A stretch of DNA of 43,355 nucleotides. Source: Chloroflexota bacterium (lineage in GTDB: Bacteria > Chloroflexota > Dormibacteria > Dormibacterales > Dormibacteraceae). Where the stretch lies: positions 1-43,355 of the forward strand of contig VBEG01000047.1 in the NCBI GenBank assembly GCA_005882115.1, in the 5' to 3' direction. The notes under the pieces were generated by a model. It did not search any database. It was not told the origin of the DNA and saw only the letters and a program-made list of their open reading frames with translations. Positions 40,900 through 43,355 of this stretch are shown here, in pieces. A program made the translations under genes and the position numbers. Within the stretch, counting starts at the first letter, position 1. Each line of letters starts with the position of its first letter.

Positions 40900-41262
40900 G
40901 TGGCCGGTCTTCTCATCGTCGCCGCAACCGGACCGACTGACCCAACGCGTGCCAGCGTGCCATTCCACATCGCGGTGAACGGAGCCAGGCCGGCCGGCAC
41001 GGAGGTCGCCATCGCCCTCGCGGGCGACGCGGCCGAGCTGATCAAACCCGATGTCATCGCCAACGTAGTGGGGCTCGGCGTGCCGCCTCTTCGTGACCTG
41101 CTCGACAAGTGCATCGACCAGGAGGTGCCGATCTACGTTTGAAAGGGGTGTGCTGAGGCCCGTGGGGTCTTGCCGGAGATGCTCACCCCGAACGCCAAGT
41201 ACATCACGCCTCCCGACCTGGTGCGGCTGACCATGGATGCGGATAAAGTCCTGAGCTTCTAG
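40900..41262 (+). CDS. DsrE-family protein, probable selenoprotein (UGA at codon 81)
   Basis: From GTG 40900 the frame reads MAGLLIVAATGPTDPTRASVPFH, the DsrE-like start, then IALAGDAAEL and GVPPLRDLLDK, and reaches IYV at residue 80. Codon 81 is TGA (41140-41142). The same frame continues KGCAEARGVLPEM to the C-terminus ADKVLSF and TAG 41260-41262, 120 residues in all, the family's normal length. Family members have Cys at position 81, so TGA probably encodes selenocysteine in a U-x-x-C redox pair with Cys84. The stop overlaps the convergent synthetase stop in CTAG, which supports the full-length reading. CATACT 8 bases before GTG suggests a leaderless message. Alternative: a Cys-to-stop mutation. 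Confidence 0.8.
41143..41178 (+). promoter_or_regulatory. SECIS-like hairpin after the in-frame UGA
   Basis: GAGGCCC (41155-41161), loop GTG, GGGTCTT (41165-41171): seven pairs including two G-U. The loop begins 19 nt after the UGA and starts with G. This agrees with the known bacterial SECIS rules: a stem directly downstream in the coding sequence, an apical loop about 16-37 nt from UGA, and G in the first loop positions. Confidence 0.6.
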
Positions 41263-43214
41263 GCGCGGGTCGCGCCGATGGCGGCGAGTGCGCTCGGGTT
41301 CTCCAGCGACGAAAGATCGCCCGGGTCGGTGCCCGTGTAGACCGACCTGACCACGCGGCGGAGGATCTTCGCGTTGCGCGTGCGCGGCAGGTCGCCGACG
41401 AAGTGAACCGCCTTCGGCTTCAGCGGCTTGCCCAACGCCGCGGAGACGAGCTCCTGCAGCTCCGAGGCGAGCGCATCGCTGGGCTGATGGTTGGGGCGCA
41501 GGACGACAAAGCAGACCAGAGCCTCGCCTTTCATCTCGTCGGGCACACCGATGGCGGCTGCTTCGGCGACCGCCGGGTGGCCGACCAGGATGGATTCCAC
41601 CTCTGCCGGACCCAGGCGTTTGCCCGCGATCTTGATCGTGTCGTCGGAGCGCCCGAGCACGTACCAGAGGCCATCCTCCGGATCGACGTAGGCCCAGTCT
41701 CCATGGACCCAGACGTTCTCGAACCGGCTCCAGTACGTCTCGAGGTAGCGCTGGCGATCTCCCCAGAAGCCTCGCGTCATCCCCGGCCACGGGTTCCGTA
41801 TCACCAGCTCGCCTACCTCGCCGCGGATCGACTCGCCGTCGGCGTCGAGCACATCGACGGCCATCCCCGGCACTGGGCCGGCGAACGAGGTCGGGCGCAG
41901 ATGCGTGATCACGTTGCCGCACAGGATGCCGCCTGAGATCTCGGTCCCGCCCGTGTAGTTGATCACGGGCACACGGCCTCCTCCGATGTGCTTGAAGTAC
42001 CACTGAAACGGTTCAGGGTTCCATGGCTCTCCTGTCCCGCCGAGGATGCGCAGGCTCGACAGGTCGTGATGAGACGGGACTTCGTCGCCGTGCGTCATCA
42101 GGCTACGCACGAGCGTGGGCGAGACGCCGAGCACGGTGACGCGGTGCTTGTCGACCATCCGCCACAGGCGGTCTGCCGCGGGGTGATCAGGTGTGCCCTC
42201 GTAGAGCACCATCGTGGCGCCCAGCAGCAGGGTGCCGAAGATGAGCCAGGGGCCCATCATCCAGCCGATGTCGGTGTACCAGAAGACGACATCGTCGGGG
42301 CCGACGTCGAAGCAGTGCGCCATGTCCTGCGCGGACTTGATGGGAAACCCGCCGTGAACGTGCAGTGTCCCTTTCGGCTTGCCCGTCGTGCCCGAGGTGT
42401 AGATGATCATCAGCGGGTCTTCGGGATCGAGCTCTTGCGTGCTCGCGCGGTCGGGGTGATCCTCGAGCAGGACTTCCCAAACCTCGTCCCGGCCATGCGT
42501 CCAGGGGATCTCGCGGACGACGCGCCGATGGACGATCACTTTCTTGACGGTCGGGCAGCTCACGAGCGCGCGGTCGGCGGTCTCCTTCATGGCGACGACC
42601 TGGCCGCGGCGGTAGAAACCGTCCGCGCAGATCAAGACCTTTGCTTCACCGTCGCGCAGCCTGGTCGCGATCGCCTCGGGCCCGTAGCCCGAGAACAGCG
42701 GGATGATGACCGCGCCGATCTTGGCCGCCGCCAGCACCGAGATTGCAACCTCGGGGCACATCGGCATGAATATGCCGATCCGGTCGCCCTGGCGGACACC
42801 GAGCCTGCGCAGCGCGCCGGCGAGCCGCGAAACCTGTTGGTCGAGCTCGCCATAGGTCATGGTGCGGCTGTCGCCCGGCTCGCCCTCCCAGATGATCGCC
42901 GCCTTGTTTGCAAACTCTCCGTCGCGATGACGGTCGAGGCAGGTGGCCACGATGTTCATGCGCGCGCCGATCCACCAGCGTGCCCATGCCTTGCCCTGCG
43001 AAAGGTCGACGACCTTGTCGTAGTCGCGGTAAAAGGCCACGTCGAGGTCTTTGACCGCGGCGTCCCAGAACCACTCGATGTCGTCGTCCGCGCGCCTCAG
43101 GAGCTCATCGAACGTCTCGATTCCGTGGCGGTCCATGAATCGCTTGAGCCGGCTTCTCGCGATGACTTCGGGGCTCGGCTCCCAGATCACATCGCCGATG
43201 ACAACGGGCTGCAT
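41259..43214 (-). CDS. AMP-forming acyl-CoA (acetyl-CoA-type) synthetase
   Basis: The product is 651 residues from ATG 43214, the length of acetyl-CoA/propionyl-CoA synthetases. It has the AMP-binding P-loop IIYTSGTTGKPKGTLHVHGG, WYTDIGWMMGP, INYTGGTEISGG, VHGDWAYVDPEDGLWYVLGRSDD, the hinge and KIAGKRLGPAEVES. The C-terminal catalytic Lys lies in RTRNAKILRR, where acetyl-CoA synthetases usually have SGK. An N-terminal DDIEWFWDAAVKDLDV region is typical of the Acs group. It makes acyl-AMP, then acyl-CoA; acetate or a short branched acid is likely. Divergent from the gene at the right edge. Confidence 0.87.
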   Translation of the reverse strand: MQPVVIGDVIWEPSPEVIARSRLKRFMDRHGIETFDELLRRADDDIEWFWDAAVKDLDVAFYRDYDKVVDLSQGKAWARWWIGARMNIVATCLDRHRDGEFANKAAIIWEGEPGDSRTMTYGELDQQVSRLAGALRRLGVRQGDRIGIFMPMCPEVAISVLAAAKIGAVIIPLFSGYGPEAIATRLRDGEAKVLICADGFYRRGQVVAMKETADRALVSCPTVKKVIVHRRVVREIPWTHGRDEVWEVLLEDHPDRASTQELDPEDPLMIIYTSGTTGKPKGTLHVHGGFPIKSAQDMAHCFDVGPDDVVFWYTDIGWMMGPWLIFGTLLLGATMVLYEGTPDHPAADRLWRMVDKHRVTVLGVSPTLVRSLMTHGDEVPSHHDLSSLRILGGTGEPWNPEPFQWYFKHIGGGRVPVINYTGGTEISGGILCGNVITHLRPTSFAGPVPGMAVDVLDADGESIRGEVGELVIRNPWPGMTRGFWGDRQRYLETYWSRFENVWVHGDWAYVDPEDGLWYVLGRSDDTIKIAGKRLGPAEVESILVGHPAVAEAAAIGVPDEMKGEALVCFVVLRPNHQPSDALASELQELVSAALGKPLKPKAVHFVGDLPRTRNAKILRRVVRSVYTGTDPGDLSSLENPSALAAIGATRA

Positions 43215-43237
43215 GGGTTAATTGTCTCCGCAAGGCC

Positions 43238-43355
43238 ATGAACGAGCTGCCAGACGACTTCGCGGACAGCCTGAGCCGCGTCCTCGATCCACGACACCGT
43301 GAGGTCGTGGCCGAGATCATCGAGGCCGCGACGATGCTGGACGACGTCGGCCTCC
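43238..43355 (+). CDS. unidentified gene, N-terminal fragment (partial)
   Basis: ATG 43238 opens a frame that runs off the window, 39 codons: MNELPDDFADSLSRVLDPRH, then REVVAEIIEAATMLDDVGL. It is helical and acidic. The fragment is too short to name. It is divergent from the synthetase with a 23-bp spacer containing TTAATTGT. Confidence 0.55.
   Translation, partial: MNELPDDFADSLSRVLDPRHREVVAEIIEAATMLDDVGL

Overview
The window is high-GC bacterial DNA with many GTG starts, ATGA/GTGA gene overlaps and weak Shine-Dalgarno sites. It carries a LexA box of the CGAAC-N4-GTTCG type used by Actinomycetota and Chloroflexota-like bacteria. Together with a DnaE2/ImuA/ImuB mutasome and a large glycogen locus, this suggests a soil bacterium of the Terrabacteria side (Actinomycetota, Chloroflexota or Dormibacterota). 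That placement is an inference; no rRNA is present.

Layout. (1) 1-2716 is accessory DNA: the end of an IS481-type transposase, then about 2.4 kb bounded by a duplicated 3' end of a tRNA-Ser(GCU) gene. This stretch holds a gene interrupted by an in-frame TAA, a secreted protein and the C-terminal remnant of a large serine recombinase. (2) 2787-14049 holds a GH15 glucoamylase, a MoeB/ThiF-type adenylyltransferase, larE, glpK and a membrane cluster with a PMT/GT39-like enzyme, a second polytopic protein and a DUF1003 protein. (3) 14152-19601 is an SOS cassette read leftward, imuA-imuB-DUF6504-like-dnaE2, behind a perfect LexA box. (4) 19643-23643 holds a ThiO-like oxidase, a 23-residue lysine-rich micro-gene preceded by a short DsrE-like ORF, two alpha/beta hydrolases and an inositol-monophosphatase-family enzyme. 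(5) 23640-34892 is an alpha-glucan locus: a GT4 enzyme, a GH57-GT5 glycogen synthase fusion, GT35 phosphorylase and a nucleotidyltransferase joined to an apparently inactive phosphomannomutase domain. Two 95% identical repeat units bracket a lipoprotein gene inside it. (6) 34910-43355 holds tRNA-Gly(CCC), a membrane protein, a methyltransferase, a DinB-like protein, an ECF sigma factor with a probable membrane partner, a Tat-exported amine oxidase behind a leader with a terminator at the ribosome binding site, an MFS transporter, a DsrE-family gene and an acyl-CoA synthetase.

The most notable observation is the DsrE-family gene at 40900-41262. An in-frame UGA sits where the family's redox cysteine is expected, giving U-x-x-C. 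The frame continues intact to the expected C-terminus, and a SECIS-like hairpin has its loop 19 nt after the UGA. It is best read as a selenoprotein that a standard gene caller would truncate.

Other structural themes are a double-hairpin module found between genes, the repeat units whose ends coincide with gene 3' ends, unusual start codons (probable ACG for imuB, CTG for the phosphatase), and a repeat-rich in-frame insertion in DnaE2.
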